Source of the DNA: Bacteroidales bacterium
GTDB taxonomy: Bacteria; Bacteroidota; Bacteroidia; Bacteroidales; UBA7960
Direction: 5' to 3'
DNA: 6,013 bases
Assembly: GCA_003557965.1 (NCBI GenBank)
Contig: PWND01000041.1
Coordinates: 1-6,013, forward strand
Shown here: piece by piece, positions 5,936-6,013 of the stretch
Layout: every line of letters starts with the position of its first letter
Numbering within the stretch: the first letter of the stretch is position 1
Notes under the pieces: model-generated
Database searches by the model: none
The model's input: the letters and a program-made list of their open reading frames with translations, nothing else
Told to the model about the DNA's origin: nothing
Program-made: the position numbers and the translations under genes

Positions 5936-6013
5936 GGCGGCGACATACTCTCCCGGATTCTACTCCAGTACCATCTGCGCTGGCAGGCTTAACTTCTCTG
6001 TTCGGTATGGGAA
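5936..6013 (-). rRNA. rrf: 5S ribosomal RNA, 3' part (5' end beyond the window)
   Basis: The minus strand reads TTCCCATACCGAACAGAG, then AAGTTAAGCCTGCCAGCGC, GATGGTACTGG, and finally GGGAGAGTATGTCGCCGCC. This is the conserved 5S core (CCGAAC...GAAGTTAAGC) and the usual 3' half. About 78 bases are in the window; the 5' third and presumably the 23S and 16S genes lie to the right. The exact 3' end is uncertain by a few bases. Confidence 0.95.

Overview
The window looks like a chromosomal piece of a Bacteroidota genome, probably an environmental Bacteroidales or Marinilabiliales-type organism; the rank below phylum is a guess. The evidence is three consecutive proteins ending in type IX secretion (T9SS) sorting tails, AT-rich A/T-leaning leaders without Shine-Dalgarno motifs, a DUF1566-type Bacteroidetes surface protein, and a 5S rRNA 3' part carrying the conserved CCGAACAGAGAAGTTAAGC block.

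Layout. Bases 2-5081 hold four genes on the plus strand. (1) The 3' part of a large secreted protein whose start lies outside the window; it carries five tandem 78-residue beta-sandwich modules (234 bp each) and a T9SS tail. (2) A 491-residue protein with a signal peptide, four fibronectin type III domains and a T9SS tail. (3) A small (about 171-residue) signal-peptide plus T9SS-tail protein of a type common in Bacteroidetes. (4) A 413-residue exported protein with an N-terminal beta domain, a middle part that reads like a phage tail fibre and a C-terminal DUF1566-like domain, but no T9SS tail. Genes 1 and 2 are 28 bp apart and genes 3 and 4 only 4 bp apart, so the set may be one or two transcripts. 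A long-armed hairpin with a T run follows gene 4.

Bases 5082-5935 hold no convincing gene. The stretch is a dense series of palindromes and short repeats resembling dispersed REP/MITE-like elements of Bacteroidetes genomes. It lies between two convergent transcription units: the surface-protein cluster from the left and an rRNA operon from the right. The operon's 5S gene enters at the right edge on the minus strand and is followed by a clear intrinsic terminator.

Taken together, genes 1-4 are best read as a cell-surface or adhesion cassette delivered by Sec plus T9SS. No enzyme, defence system, CRISPR array, tRNA or transposase gene was found. The most unusual items are the recently homogenised tandem modules of gene 1, the tail-fibre-like chimera of gene 4 paired with small gene 3, and the palindrome cluster beside the rRNA operon.
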